Source: UQRS01 sp050946935 (GTDB lineage: Bacteria > Bacillota > Clostridia > Oscillospirales > Acutalibacteraceae). Taken from it: a stretch of DNA of 64,000 nucleotides. The stretch covers positions 1-64,000 of the forward strand of contig JBMNVR010000008.1 of NCBI GenBank assembly GCA_050946935.1, read 5' to 3'. How positions within the stretch are numbered: the stretch's first letter is position 1; each line of letters begins with the position of its first letter. Under the pieces are notes generated by a model. It was given only the letters and a program-made list of their open reading frames with translations. It was not told where the DNA came from and ran no database searches. The position numbers were made by a program, and so were the translations under genes. Shown here piece by piece: positions 34,253-43,963 of the stretch.

Positions 34253-37200
34253 TTATAATCCCTGCACAATCTTCTTTCGCAGTTCCACCACATCGGAGAC
34301 CGACAGGGTCGCGTCTCCGTCCAGGTTGCCCGCAGCAAACTCCCGCTCTGTCCAGGCGCCGGCCACAATCAGCTTGCGCAGCTCAACCACATCCGAGACG
34401 GTCACCTTTCCGTCGCCGTCCACATCGCCCGCACGGGAGATAACGCTTCCGCCTTCGCTTGTGTATTCATCGGCATCGTACCAGAATACAACCTCGGACG
34501 AGCTGGGATTCACCGCGGCATTTTTCCCGGCGAGATCGGCGTCATAACGGGCTTTGATCTCCGCCTCGCTCAAAGCGCGGCTCATCACATGTGCCGCCGC
34601 CATCGAGCCGCGGAGCTGTTTGCTCGCGTTTCCGGGATCATAGCACTTACCAATGCCCAGCGGATAGCTGCCGCTGTTGATCGAAGCCGACAGGCTCTTG
34701 CTCCCGACCAGATTTCCGTTGACATAGAGGCACATCATGCTTCCATCATAGGTCGCGGCGATATGACTCCATTTTCCGGCTGTGAAATCCTTCGGGAAGG
34801 GGACGTCGATAACCTGCCACCCGCCTGAATAGATATAATACTCCAGCCCGGTGGAGGTAGTCTTGATGCTGACCTGATTATCCCCCTTCATAATAAAGGC
34901 GTTGTCAGCCGAAAGATCGCTGGGATTTACCCAAACCTCCATAGTGAAGCGGGCGCTGCCCGACAGGGCTGCATTGACCTTTCCATCGTCGTCCGGCACC
35001 TGGAAATATCCTTTAAAGGCATAGCCCAGGGGAGAGGTCGCATCCTCATAAATCGTCGCCGTTTCGGTGATTTCAGCATCCCGGCCGGCGGCGCTTTGAT
35101 CCGTGATATAGGCCTTCGCGCCATAGAGGGTGTATACCTTCTCCTCAGCCGCAGTCAGCACATCCAGTTTGGTGACCAGCGCCCGCTGGGCGGCGGTCAG
35201 CCGATTGTACTGGGTTCGAACGGCTTCGATATCCTCCAGTTGATTATAGCTGAGAACCACCGACACCGTGTCGATCAGCGCGTCCATCTCGGCCGCGGTC
35301 TGCCGATCAAAGGCGTCCTGATCAAAGCTCTCACTGTCGCGCCAGAGCTTGGAAAGCGCCATCACGTCGTCCGACGCGGTCTTATAAGGCACGATGGTGT
35401 AGCTGTAGGTGTAATCCCGTCCGTCGTTGAGCAGCTTATACTGGTCAAGGGTATCAGGGCCGCAGCTTATGCCGCCCGTTCCTCTCGAGCCATAATCCAC
35501 ATTCAGAATGGTATAGTCGGTCTTGGGCATCTGATACACGGTTGCCGCGTCGGCATAATCAGCCGTGGAATAGTGGAGAGCGGACGCCTCCATCTCGCTG
35601 TCGCTGACCACCATCAGCCCAACCGGGCTGTCAGGATCCTCCAGCGCGATAAAGCGCACCGCCGTCTTGTTGCCGGAGGCCTGCGGCTTCAGATAGGGGT
35701 AGAAGGAGTCAGACACGGTGGATTCATACACACCGATCCGGCCGCCGTACTTCCGGTCGGAGAGGGTTTCCTGCGGACCGTTGCCGTACCAGGTGATCTG
35801 CTCATATCCTTCAGGCAGGGTGATCTCCGCCCCGTAGCGCAGAAGCTGCGGCGCACTCGTGTCAGGATTCAGAGTTGCGGTGACCTCAATCTCTCCTGTG
35901 TTATGGATCACATATTTCAAAATCTGCTGCGAGCTGTTGCCATACAGATCCAGCACAACCGCCACAGTACAGCTTGCGCCGTCCGCGCTGGTTGACACGT
36001 CGCAGGAGGAAACGGTCATCTTACTGTTTGCCTTTTCCCAGGTGCGGTTATTGTTGATCGTGCCGTTTTTCCAGTCGTTGTCGAGGAGTCCGCGCCAGTA
36101 GTTCGGGGTCGGGCCGGCGGTCATCACCGTCTCCCCCTCGTAGGTGTAGGATTCAATCAGACCGGTAGACTGGTTGAACGCGAGGGTGAAATCGTCGCCC
36201 GACAGGGTCAGGATGCCGTCCTTCTCACTCTGCTGAATGGCCGCCGCACCATCCGACGACGGCGCGGGCAGATTTTCCACCTCCGCCGGGACGCGGAACT
36301 GCTCATAGGCCACCTCGTGCCCAACCCCGGCCCAGAGGGTGTCCTCCTTCAGCCGGACCGAAAGATTGAGATAATATTCGGCGTCCGCCTTGATTTGCAC
36401 CGGCATTTTGAAGGGAATGGTCACCGTCGTGCTCTCCCCCGCCGGGCAGGAGAGGTTCAGAATGCCGCTGTCGACAACCTCGCCGTCCTCCAGCAACTCA
36501 TACACGGTTTCATAAGCCGAGAGGTCGGTAATGCTTGACTCGTTTGTAATATTGACCTTGTGATTCAGGATGTCGATGGTGTCGGCCGTAAACCACAGCT
36601 TCTGATAGACGTATTTGACCTCGTACAGCTCATCCTGCACGCTGCGGTCGGCGCCTACCAGGCCGTTTTGGCAGAAATCCCCGTCGTTGATAACGTCGCC
36701 CCAGCAGCCGCCATAGGCATAGTATTTTCCGGCCATGTCGGTATTGCCCTGCTCGGCGTAATAATCATACACGTCGCTCGTCACGCTGCCGGTCGTCGCC
36801 TTGCTGTAATCCAGCCAGAGCGCCACGTTTCCGTCAGCCGGCTGAATCGCATAGTCTCCCTGGCCGAGATCGGCCTGCATCTGCGCCGAAAGCTCGGCCG
36901 CGGTCAGCGCCCGGTCATATACCCGAACATATGCGTACTTGTTTTCGCCATCCCGCTCGCTCGTATGCTCTTCCTCTATTCCGACGCCAAAAGCATAGTC
37001 GCTGGAGGCGATCTCTCCCGAAATGGTCTTTTCACCCCCGCCGGTGATATTGGTCAGCTCAACCCCGTCACAGTAGAGGCGCATCCGACTCCCGTCGACC
37101 ACGGCGGCCAGATGATGCCAGTTCCCGATCCAGTTTTCGGGCATTTCAAAATCATTCTGAATCCAGCTTCCTCCCGCGTAGACATAGAAGGTCAGATTGT

Positions 37201-39583
37201 TCTCATACGCCGAACGAAGCGCAACCTGATGGTCTCCCTTGGCCAGAATGGTGTTGAAGGCCTTGGAGGACTGCTGGTTGACCCAGACCTCCAGCGTGAA
37301 GGAACTGCTTCCCGACAGAACCTGATTCAGGCGATCGGTGCCGCCCGTGTTCACCTTGCTGCTCAGGAGGGAATTTCCGTCCAGCGCCTTACCGCCGGGT
37401 GCCGTGGAATCCGAAACGACCGACCCTTCCAGTGTGCCGGTCAGGCCAAGGCTTCCCTGGTCGGCGCTGACGGTTTTTGTGCTTGCTCCGGGAATCTCGG
37501 TCGCGATCGACTGATCCACCCAGTCCCAGATAAATCCGCCAAGGATGTTGTCCGAGCTGCGGTACCCCTCCCAATATTCATACAGGGTGCCGACCGAATT
37601 GCCCATCGCATGGGCATACTCGCACTGCAGATAGGGCATATGGTTTTGCACCGTCCCCTTGGCATAGACCCCGCTGATGCCGGCGTACATCTGGCTGTCG
37701 ACGTCGGTGCCGCCTCTGCCGCCCAGGCCGCAGTAGTGGATCGGCCGGGTGTGGTCGATCGCCTTCATAACATTGTTGATGGCCTTTTGTATAATCTTGG
37801 TGCTCGATGTCTCGCCGCTCTCGTTGCCATAGGACCACATCACGATGGAGGTGCGGTTTTTCTCAATATTCATGTGCGAGGTCACACGGTCGTACACGGC
37901 CTGCTCCAGATAGCTGTGCGTATTGTCAGAATCTGTACCGTGGCACTCTACGTTGCATTCAGCCATGACGTACAGGCCGTATTTGTCGCAGAGGTAGTAG
38001 AGATATTTGTCATCCGGATAATGCGAGGTACGGATGGCGTTGATATTGTACTGCTTCATCAGCAGGATGTCCTGCTCATAGGTTTCATGAGAGACATACC
38101 GCCCGGTATCGGGAGACATGTCGTGCCGGTCGGTGCCGCGGAATTTGAAGGGCTTCCCATTGATGGTCACCGTCTGGTAATACTCAGTAATGTTGTTGTA
38201 ATTCTCGTCCACAACGGTTTTTGTGAAGGTGATTTCCCGGAAGCCGAGGGGCTGCGCCACGCTCTCGTAATACGCACCGGTCGAGGCATTGTACAAAGAC
38301 AGCACCAGCGTATACAGGTACGGATCCTCATCCGACCAGAGATGGGGGGACTCGATCTCGGCCGACAGGTCGAGGGTGACGCTCCGGCTGCTCGAAACGC
38401 GGTCAAAGCTTCCGCGCAGCGGTGAAGAAGCCAGGATGTTGTTCCCGTCGGCATCGAACAGCTTAACATCCAGCGCAAAGTTGGACGCCGCCCGGGCGCT
38501 GGAATTGAGCAGATCGGCCGAAATGCGCAGGGTCGCGTCGGTAAAGGTATCGTCAAGGTCGGTCTCTACCTTATAATCCTCCAGATAGACCGAGGGGGTC
38601 GAGTATACATAAACATCGCGGAATATGCCAGCCAGGCGAAGAAAATCCTGATCCTCGATAAAACTGCCGTCGCACCAGCGCACCACCTTAACCGCAAGCA
38701 GATTGTCCTTCCCGTCCGCGTTCAGGAAAGGGGTGATGTCAAACTCGGCTGCGTCGAAGCTGTCCTCGCTGTAGCCGACCTCGTGCCCGTTGACGTAGAG
38801 GTACATGGCCGACTCCACCCCCTGGAAGGAGATGAACACCTTGCGGTTCTGATCCATCCAGGCGCTGTCGACATCAAAGGTATATCGGTAGAAACCGACC
38901 GGGTTGGTCACGGTCGGGGCGTAGGGCAGGCTGGTCCCGGAGTTGCCGTAGGCGCCGCCCCATGGAATGCTGACATTGCTGTAGATGGGGAAATCGAAGC
39001 CCTGCGTCTGCCACGAGGCGGGCAGGGTGACCTCCTGAAAGCCGCCGTAGTAGGCTGTGCTTCCATAAACGCCCACCGTTCCCTCCCCCTCGTATTTCGG
39101 GGCAGCGGACATATCGTAATCGGTTTTATAAAAGCTGTCGAGGACACCGGCCGCCTTTGCCTTGTCCATATTCTGGTACACAGCAAGCTGCCAGGGCTTT
39201 CCTTCCCCGGTCAGAAGCTGGTAATTGGCCGAAATCTCGGGCGTGTAGTTGGCCGCGCCCTCGAGTGCCTTTTCGACCGAATCATAGGGGATGGTCTCGC
39301 TCGAATGAGCCTCCATCCGGTTGACCTGCACCACATCGGACTGGCGAACGGTATTGCCGTTTATGTCCTTACTGTTTACTTCACCGGTCCACTCCTTCCC
39401 GGTAAAATAGGTCTGCCCCGGCTCAAGCGTACTGATCGCCGGCAGCGTTCCCCACGCAGCGTCAGCATCCCACGGATCACCGGTGCCGTTTTCTCCCGCG
39501 GCAAGCACGCCCGAAAGCGGCATAGCCGTCAGCAGCAGGCTGGCGCCCAGCAAAACCGCCGTGATTTTCTTCACAACTTTCAT
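34253..39583 (-). CDS. Secreted GH2 beta-galactosidase with two LamG domains and a dockerin
   Basis: 1776 residues from ATG 39583 (GGAAGG 8 bases upstream). Signal peptide 1-29. The LacZ-type GH2 core follows: sugar-binding sandwich with GFYRYTF and LRLAGIFRDVYVY, immunoglobulin-like domain, then the TIM barrel with RGTDRHDMSP, RTSHYPDD, acid/base Glu588 in YGNESG and nucleophile Glu655 in QCEYAHAMGNS. A LamG domain (about 732-918) interrupts the barrel between IWDWVDQ and YAYGGCWGD. The small beta-galactosidase domain with WYGNGPQE follows, then a second LamG (about 1498-1688) and a type I dockerin (1719-1776) with two calcium loops, GDVDGDGKVTVSD and GNLDGDATLSVSD. It acts outside the cell on galactosides, perhaps docked to a cohesin protein. 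Confidence 0.92.
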   Translation of the reverse strand: MKVVKKITAVLLGASLLLTAMPLSGVLAAGENGTGDPWDADAAWGTLPAISTLEPGQTYFTGKEWTGEVNSKDINGNTVRQSDVVQVNRMEAHSSETIPYDSVEKALEGAANYTPEISANYQLLTGEGKPWQLAVYQNMDKAKAAGVLDSFYKTDYDMSAAPKYEGEGTVGVYGSTAYYGGFQEVTLPASWQTQGFDFPIYSNVSIPWGGAYGNSGTSLPYAPTVTNPVGFYRYTFDVDSAWMDQNRKVFISFQGVESAMYLYVNGHEVGYSEDSFDAAEFDITPFLNADGKDNLLAVKVVRWCDGSFIEDQDFLRLAGIFRDVYVYSTPSVYLEDYKVETDLDDTFTDATLRISADLLNSSARAASNFALDVKLFDADGNNILASSPLRGSFDRVSSSRSVTLDLSAEIESPHLWSDEDPYLYTLVLSLYNASTGAYYESVAQPLGFREITFTKTVVDENYNNITEYYQTVTINGKPFKFRGTDRHDMSPDTGRYVSHETYEQDILLMKQYNINAIRTSHYPDDKYLYYLCDKYGLYVMAECNVECHGTDSDNTHSYLEQAVYDRVTSHMNIEKNRTSIVMWSYGNESGETSSTKIIQKAINNVMKAIDHTRPIHYCGLGGRGGTDVDSQMYAGISGVYAKGTVQNHMPYLQCEYAHAMGNSVGTLYEYWEGYRSSDNILGGFIWDWVDQSIATEIPGASTKTVSADQGSLGLTGTLEGSVVSDSTAPGGKALDGNSLLSSKVNTGGTDRLNQVLSGSSSFTLEVWVNQQSSKAFNTILAKGDHQVALRSAYENNLTFYVYAGGSWIQNDFEMPENWIGNWHHLAAVVDGSRMRLYCDGVELTNITGGGEKTISGEIASSDYAFGVGIEEEHTSERDGENKYAYVRVYDRALTAAELSAQMQADLGQGDYAIQPADGNVALWLDYSKATTGSVTSDVYDYYAEQGNTDMAGKYYAYGGCWGDVINDGDFCQNGLVGADRSVQDELYEVKYVYQKLWFTADTIDILNHKVNITNESSITDLSAYETVYELLEDGEVVDSGILNLSCPAGESTTVTIPFKMPVQIKADAEYYLNLSVRLKEDTLWAGVGHEVAYEQFRVPAEVENLPAPSSDGAAAIQQSEKDGILTLSGDDFTLAFNQSTGLIESYTYEGETVMTAGPTPNYWRGLLDNDWKNGTINNNRTWEKANSKMTVSSCDVSTSADGASCTVAVVLDLYGNSSQQILKYVIHNTGEIEVTATLNPDTSAPQLLRYGAEITLPEGYEQITWYGNGPQETLSDRKYGGRIGVYESTVSDSFYPYLKPQASGNKTAVRFIALEDPDSPVGLMVVSDSEMEASALHYSTADYADAATVYQMPKTDYTILNVDYGSRGTGGISCGPDTLDQYKLLNDGRDYTYSYTIVPYKTASDDVMALSKLWRDSESFDQDAFDRQTAAEMDALIDTVSVVLSYNQLEDIEAVRTQYNRLTAAQRALVTKLDVLTAAEEKVYTLYGAKAYITDQSAAGRDAEITETATIYEDATSPLGYAFKGYFQVPDDDGKVNAALSGSARFTMEVWVNPSDLSADNAFIMKGDNQVSIKTTSTGLEYYIYSGGWQVIDVPFPKDFTAGKWSHIAATYDGSMMCLYVNGNLVGSKSLSASINSGSYPLGIGKCYDPGNASKQLRGSMAAAHVMSRALSEAEIKARYDADLAGKNAAVNPSSSEVVFWYDADEYTSEGGSVISRAGDVDGDGKVTVSDVVELRKLIVAGAWTEREFAAGNLDGDATLSVSDVVELRKKIVQGL

Positions 39584-39669
39584 ACCTGTGACCTTCCTTT
39601 CAAGCATTGTGCATTGATCTGGATCCCACGCATATGGCGGCCGGTATTTGACCGTCCATCTTCTTATTT

Positions 39670-39698
39670 ATGATATTCGTGAATTTATCCAAAGTCAA
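39670..39698 (-). promoter_or_regulatory. Sigma-A promoter for the GH2 gene
   Basis: On the minus strand TTGACT (39698-39693), 17-base spacer, TATCAT (39675-39670). A CG-centred dyad, AAATCGTTTTGAA (39767-39779), lies about 70 bases upstream. Confidence 0.6.
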
Positions 39699-39895
39699 TG
39701 GCAAAATTAAAACAAATTTTGTTATTATGTTATTTTTTGAAAAAGTTTCTTACAATTTTTTCGTTTAAATCGTTTTGAACACGCGGGGCGGCGCATAAAA
39801 GCGTCCCGTTTCATAAAATAAAGAAGGTATTTCCGGCCGGTTGACGCAGGATACGCTTTCGGATTTACGACAGGCAAACCGCCTGAAAACCGGGA

Positions 39896-39923
39896 ACCAT
39901 CTATTCTCCCCCTGCATATTCTG
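39896..39923 (+). promoter_or_regulatory. Possible sigma-K promoter for dpaAB
   Basis: AC (39896-39897), 17 bases, CATATTCTG (39915-39923) matches the sigma-K pattern AC-N16/17-CATANNNTA except for the last base. The Bacillus operon is sigma-K dependent. Confidence 0.35.
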
Positions 39924-39959
39924 TACAGAGAACGCAACCCATATTGTGAGGGATTAAAT

Positions 39960-40832
39960 ATGGAACAAAACAAACAACGGGTCATCGCCGTCATTGGCGG
40001 AGACTCAAGACAGGCGCACCTGGCCAACATGCTGGCGCTGGACGGCTACTGCGTCGTCGCCGCCGCGCTGGAAAAGTTAGAGGAGGTTTCCGCCTCCTGC
40101 TTTATCGGCAGCGTAGGAGAGGCCATCGCCTCGGCTGATATCCTCATTCTGCCCATGCCGGTCAGCAAGGACGGCGTTACCCTCGTCGCCCCCTACAGCT
40201 ACAACACCATCTACCTGAACGATATCTGGGCCTCGGCCGACAAAACCCGGCTGATCCTGGGCGGCATGATCCATTGCCCACCGCAAAACAAGCTACATAT
40301 CATCGACTATGCCGACCGGGAGGAGCTGGCCGTCCGCAACGCCGTTCCCACTGCTGAAGCAGCGCTGGAGATCGCCATCCGGGAAACCGACATCACCCTG
40401 TTCGGCTCCACCTGTACGGTAATCGGATACGGCCGGATCGGCAAGGTGCTTTCCCGCCTGCTTTCGGCCTTTGGCGCCAAAGTGACCGCCACCGCCCGAA
40501 AGCAAGGCGATCTCGCCTGGGCCGAAGCCGAGGGCTTTGCCGCCCGGCGCACCGCCGATCTGCATGAATACATCGGGGACGCCGACATCATCTTCAACAC
40601 GGTGCCGAACAATGTGATCACCCGGCGGGAGGTTGTCGCCTGCAAAAAAAGCGCTCTGATTATCGACCTCGCCTCCGCGCCGGGGGGAACAGATTTCGCC
40701 GCGGCCGAACAAAACGGCATCAAGGCGATTTCCGCACTCTCACTCCCGGGGAAAACCGCGCCGGTCTCGGCCGCGCGCATTGTCAAAGATACCATCACCG
40801 CCATCATGCGGGAGGAAGGACTGCAGGCATAG
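39960..40832 (+). CDS. dpaA: Dipicolinate synthase subunit A
   Basis: 290 residues. With DpaB it oxidises dihydrodipicolinate-type intermediates to dipicolinic acid in the mother cell, for loading into the spore core. An N-terminal SpoVFA domain (VIAVIGGDSRQ at 8) is followed by a Rossmann domain with TVIGYGRIGKVLSRLL near 145. Nucleotide-binding and length fit the family. GAGGG precedes the ATG. dpaB follows after 123 bases that can form several GC-rich hairpins. Confidence 0.95.
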   Translation: MEQNKQRVIAVIGGDSRQAHLANMLALDGYCVVAAALEKLEEVSASCFIGSVGEAIASADILILPMPVSKDGVTLVAPYSYNTIYLNDIWASADKTRLILGGMIHCPPQNKLHIIDYADREELAVRNAVPTAEAALEIAIRETDITLFGSTCTVIGYGRIGKVLSRLLSAFGAKVTATARKQGDLAWAEAEGFAARRTADLHEYIGDADIIFNTVPNNVITRREVVACKKSALIIDLASAPGGTDFAAAEQNGIKAISALSLPGKTAPVSAARIVKDTITAIMREEGLQA

Positions 40833-40955
40833 CCGGTTCACATGCCGGCGAACTCAAAGTATCCTCTCCGCATTTGACCGGGCGTCTTCAGCCGGCTTCG
40901 GCAAAGCGGCCGCCGGCAAATAAAATATGAATCCGAAAGAAAGGAACGGTACTAT

Positions 40956-41528
40956 ATGGAAGGAATTACCGTGGGATTTGCTTTTTGCGGCTCATTTTGC
41001 ACCCTGTCGGGCGCAGTGGCGCAACTGGCCGGTCTCAAGGAAGCCGGTATGGAGATTATTCCAATCATGTCGGACGTCGCCTATTCGACCGACACGCGAT
41101 TCGGCACAGCCCAATCTTTTATCACAAAAATCGAGGACATATGCCAAAACAAAATTATTCATACCATTCAGGAGGCGGAACCCATCGGCCCGAAAAAGCT
41201 GCTCGACCTGCTGGTGATCGCCCCCTGCACCGGGAATACAATCGGTAAACTGGCTCTTGGAATCACCGACACGGCTGTGACCATGGCGGCCAAAGCGCAT
41301 CTGCGCAACGCACGGCCGGTTCTGATCGCCCCCGCCACCAACGATGCTCTCGGTGCGTCGGCCAAAAACATCGGCATGCTGATGAACTGCAAAAACATCT
41401 ATTTTGTCCCGATGCGGCAGGACGATCCGTATACCAAACCCACCTCGCTGGTGGCGGACTTCACCAAAATTCCCGACGCGATCAAGGCCGCCCTGCTTGG
41501 CAGCCAGTTGGAACCCTGCCTTTTTTAA
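40956..41528 (+). CDS. dpaB: Dipicolinate synthase subunit B
   Basis: 190 residues of the flavoprotein (SpoVFB) family, FMN-binding fold. Recognisable are GFAFCGSFCTLSGA at the N-terminus, the DLLVIAPCTGNTIGKLALG loop near 87 and the PATNDALG motif. It is required with DpaA for dipicolinate. AAAGGAACGG precedes the start. A strong terminator follows at 41614, so dpaAB is a two-gene operon. Confidence 0.95.
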   Translation: MEGITVGFAFCGSFCTLSGAVAQLAGLKEAGMEIIPIMSDVAYSTDTRFGTAQSFITKIEDICQNKIIHTIQEAEPIGPKKLLDLLVIAPCTGNTIGKLALGITDTAVTMAAKAHLRNARPVLIAPATNDALGASAKNIGMLMNCKNIYFVPMRQDDPYTKPTSLVADFTKIPDAIKAALLGSQLEPCLF

Positions 41529-41613
41529 TTGCTTAAGAAAATCGGATCTCACCGTTCGGCCGCCGTTCAGAACGGCCGGCGGTTATTCCCTTTTCCCGCG
41601 CCGAAGAGAACAT

Positions 41614-41650
41614 AAAAACCCGCGCTTTCAAAAAGAAAACGCGGGTTTTT
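41614..41650. terminator. Bidirectional terminator between dpaB and pduL
   Basis: AAAAACCCGCG pairs perfectly with CGCGGGTTTTT around a 15-base loop. Confidence 0.88.
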
Positions 41651-41697
41651 ATCTTTGCAAAAACTTTCAGCAAAACAAAGAGGGTTGAAAACCGGCC

Positions 41698-42273
41698 TTA
41701 ATCCAGAACGTTGCCGGTGCAGCTTCCCGGAACGCCGGCGGCGTTGGCCTCGTCCGTGTCGAGATGCATGGCCAGTTTGAACTTCCCGCTCACCCGGGCG
41801 ACCACGTCGCCAAAGATCAGGCTGCGTCCCTCGGTCGGAATCTCCACCTGCACGATCTGCCGGTCGGAGATACCATAGTTTTCAGCATCCTCGGGCGTCA
41901 TGTGAATGTGCCGCTTGGCTACGATCACACCTTCGGACAATTCGACCTCGCCGCAGGGGCCAACCAGCTTGCAGGCGCCGCTTCCGGCGACGTCTCCCGA
42001 CTCCCGCACGGGGGCGGCCACGCCGATCGAACGCGCGTCGGTCATCGAAAGTTCCACCTGGGTCGCCGGGCGCACCGGTCCCAGAATCGAGACGTTTTTC
42101 AGCTCCCGCTTGGGACCGATCACATCGACCCGCTCCTCACAGGCGAACTGCCCGGGTTGGGAAAGATCCTTTTTCCGGGTCAGCTCGTAACCTTTGCCAA
42201 AGAGAGTCTCGAGATCCTCTTTCGTGACATGCACATGGCGGGCGGAAATTTCAACAAGTACAGGTTTTGACAT
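41698..42273 (-). CDS. pduL: PduL-type phosphate acyltransferase
   Basis: 191 residues made of two similar beta-barrel halves. The zinc-binding motifs are SARHVHVT (residue 10) and AKRHIHMTPEDA (near 119). The enzyme interconverts acyl-CoA and acyl phosphate and can replace Pta in acetate fermentation. No encapsulation peptide precedes the first barrel and no microcompartment genes are nearby, so it is probably a cytosolic acetate-pathway enzyme. It has its own promoter and shares a terminator with dpaB. Confidence 0.92.
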   Translation of the reverse strand: MSKPVLVEISARHVHVTKEDLETLFGKGYELTRKKDLSQPGQFACEERVDVIGPKRELKNVSILGPVRPATQVELSMTDARSIGVAAPVRESGDVAGSGACKLVGPCGEVELSEGVIVAKRHIHMTPEDAENYGISDRQIVQVEIPTEGRSLIFGDVVARVSGKFKLAMHLDTDEANAAGVPGSCTGNVLD

Positions 42274-42353
42274 TTTCCATTCTTCTTTCTTGACACAAAT
42301 TTGCGCGTCGGAGCGATTTCCCGGCGCCTTGGTATGCGGGGCATAACATATTT

Positions 42354-42382
42354 ATTGTATCAGCAAGCCGCGCGGAATGCAA
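42354..42382 (-). promoter_or_regulatory. Sigma-A promoter for pduL
   Basis: On the minus strand TTGCAT (42382-42377), 17-base spacer, TACAAT (42359-42354). Confidence 0.55.
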
Positions 42383-42413
42383 GAGGAGAAGTGTGCGGCC
42401 GCTTTTGTTTTGT

Positions 42414-43280
42414 CTATTGGTTGGAAACGGAGGGGTGCGCTCGGTCGATTTTTTCCCGCCGCGGAACGTTCGGCATACCGAACAGCCGCCAGAGCCACTC
42501 GCAGGACATCGACATCCAAGCCGAGACCTCCGACCCCGGAACCCCGTCGGAAAAGTGTCCCGTGAGCGGATTGGCCAGCGAGATGCCGTGTCCCCCATCC
42601 TTGAAAATATGCAGCTCAAACGGCACGTCGGCTGCAGCCATCGCGCCGGCAAGGGCCAGACTGTCCTCCACCGGGACGGCGTTATCTTCATATGTATGGA
42701 AGATAAAAGCAGGCGGCGTGTGCTGCCCGACCTGTTTCTGACAGGAGAGGAGCGGCAGGTTTTCCGGATGCGTCCCCAGAATACGGGGCAGAGCACCGCA
42801 ATTCTCCATCCAGGAGGTGGTGATGACCGGATAACCAAGAATCATGGCGTCCGGCCGGTTTTCCTTCCCCGAGAAGCCCTCCATAGTTTCCAGCAGCGGA
42901 TGATTCCACAGCGTCCCGAGCGAGGCGCAGAGATGTCCGCCGGCCGAAAAGCCGCAGATAGCGATACAGTTCGGAATAACGCCCCACTCCTCCGCATAAT
43001 CGCGGATGGTCTTTAACGCCAGGGAAAGCTCATACAGCGGGGTGGGAAACGCCACATCGTCCCCGGTGGCGTAATAAAGTACAAAGGCATGAAAGCCGGC
43101 CGCAGCGTAATGCAGGGCGATGGGATCCGCCTCTCTCGGCGAGCAGTAGCCGTAGCCGCCTCCCGGACAAACTACCACGGCCGGACGTTCGCAGAAATCG
43201 GACATGTCGGGATGCGGCTCATGCAAATAGCAGACCAGCCGCGCCTTGTCCTGATCGAGTTTGAGTTCCTTTACCAGCAT
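42414..43280 (-). CDS. Alpha/beta-hydrolase, acetyl-esterase-like
   Basis: 288 residues. The nucleophile elbow is GFSAGGHL (Ser near 115), the oxyanion-side motif is CPGGGYGYCSPRE, and the acid and base are Asp in EDNAVPVEDS and His in DGGHGIS. This fits small cytoplasmic esterases of the acetyl-xylan-esterase/BD-FAE type. There is no signal peptide. It could deacetylate imported oligosaccharides; the substrate is unknown. The last 25 residues are basic and polar, beyond the usual end. Confidence 0.82.
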   Translation of the reverse strand: MLVKELKLDQDKARLVCYLHEPHPDMSDFCERPAVVVCPGGGYGYCSPREADPIALHYAAAGFHAFVLYYATGDDVAFPTPLYELSLALKTIRDYAEEWGVIPNCIAICGFSAGGHLCASLGTLWNHPLLETMEGFSGKENRPDAMILGYPVITTSWMENCGALPRILGTHPENLPLLSCQKQVGQHTPPAFIFHTYEDNAVPVEDSLALAGAMAAADVPFELHIFKDGGHGISLANPLTGHFSDGVPGSEVSAWMSMSCEWLWRLFGMPNVPRREKIDRAHPSVSNQ

Positions 43281-43339
43281 ATCGGTTCTTCTCCTTTAAC
43301 ACGGATTATTTTAAAAATGCGTATGTGGCATAAAGACCG

Positions 43340-43870
43340 TCAGGCTTGCACCCCGGCCTGTTTCGCTGAAAGAATTTTGGCCGCCATCTCCCACTCCGGC
43401 TCATAGAGATATTTCAGCTCCTGCCGGAAACCGTAGGGCATGGTGTTGTAGGTTGCGCGCAGCGCCTTAACAGCCGCGTCGAGTCCTTCGGAATCGACGC
43501 CGTCCGGCGTAGCGTAGGTATAACACATGGCGGTCAGATTCGCCATGCCGACCGCGTACATGGTCCGGGCGTCTTCCTCACTGCCGTACCGCTGCATCTC
43601 GGCTACCAGCGTCTGCAGATCGGCGAACGCCTCATCGCTCAGCGCCTCGGCCGAGGACATATAAGCTACCGCGTGCACCTGGTTATACAGCCGCAGACAG
43701 TAGTCCATCGCCGTATTGGCGTCCATGCCGCCAAGCGAAACCGGCGCGGCCGAAGTGGTTTCCACCGGCGCGGAGGCCTCGGCAGTCTCCTGCGACGAGG
43801 CGGGGGTTCCGCCAAACGCGGCACAAGCAGCAAGGCTGAAAAACAACGCGGCGGACAAAAGGGCACACAA
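43340..43870 (-). CDS. Putative lipoprotein of unknown function
   Basis: About 176 residues. The N-terminus is a hydrophobic signal ending in a lipobox (SLAAC), so Cys16 would be lipidated and the protein anchored outside the membrane. A Ser/Thr/Pro/Ala linker leads to a helical domain of about 120 residues with no recognised family. The start is unsure: TTG at 43870 has no close binding site, and the frame continues upstream through Lys-Thr-Ile towards GAGGGG at about 43892, where only non-standard starts are available. Confidence 0.6.
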   Translation of the reverse strand: MCALLSAALFFSLAACAAFGGTPASSQETAEASAPVETTSAAPVSLGGMDANTAMDYCLRLYNQVHAVAYMSSAEALSDEAFADLQTLVAEMQRYGSEEDARTMYAVGMANLTAMCYTYATPDGVDSEGLDAAVKALRATYNTMPYGFRQELKYLYEPEWEMAAKILSAKQAGVQA

Positions 43871-43963
43871 AATTGTCTTAAACGTACAAATCCCCTCTTT
43901 ACATAAAATATCTTTTTCCGCAAGGCTTTTAAAGCAAAAACGCGATGAAAACCGCCTCGGCGC

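Noticed and set aside
36560..38425. A 621-codon open frame antisense to the LacZ-type gene
   Set aside because: It lies wholly inside a gene with an intact GH2 active site and shows no domain of its own.
39725..40030. A 101-codon minus-strand frame overlapping the start of dpaA
   Set aside because: It runs through the dpaA start and promoter region and has no ribosome binding site or family likeness.
41698..42273. PduL as evidence for a bacterial microcompartment
   Set aside because: There is no encapsulation peptide and no shell protein gene in the window; a role in acetate metabolism explains it.
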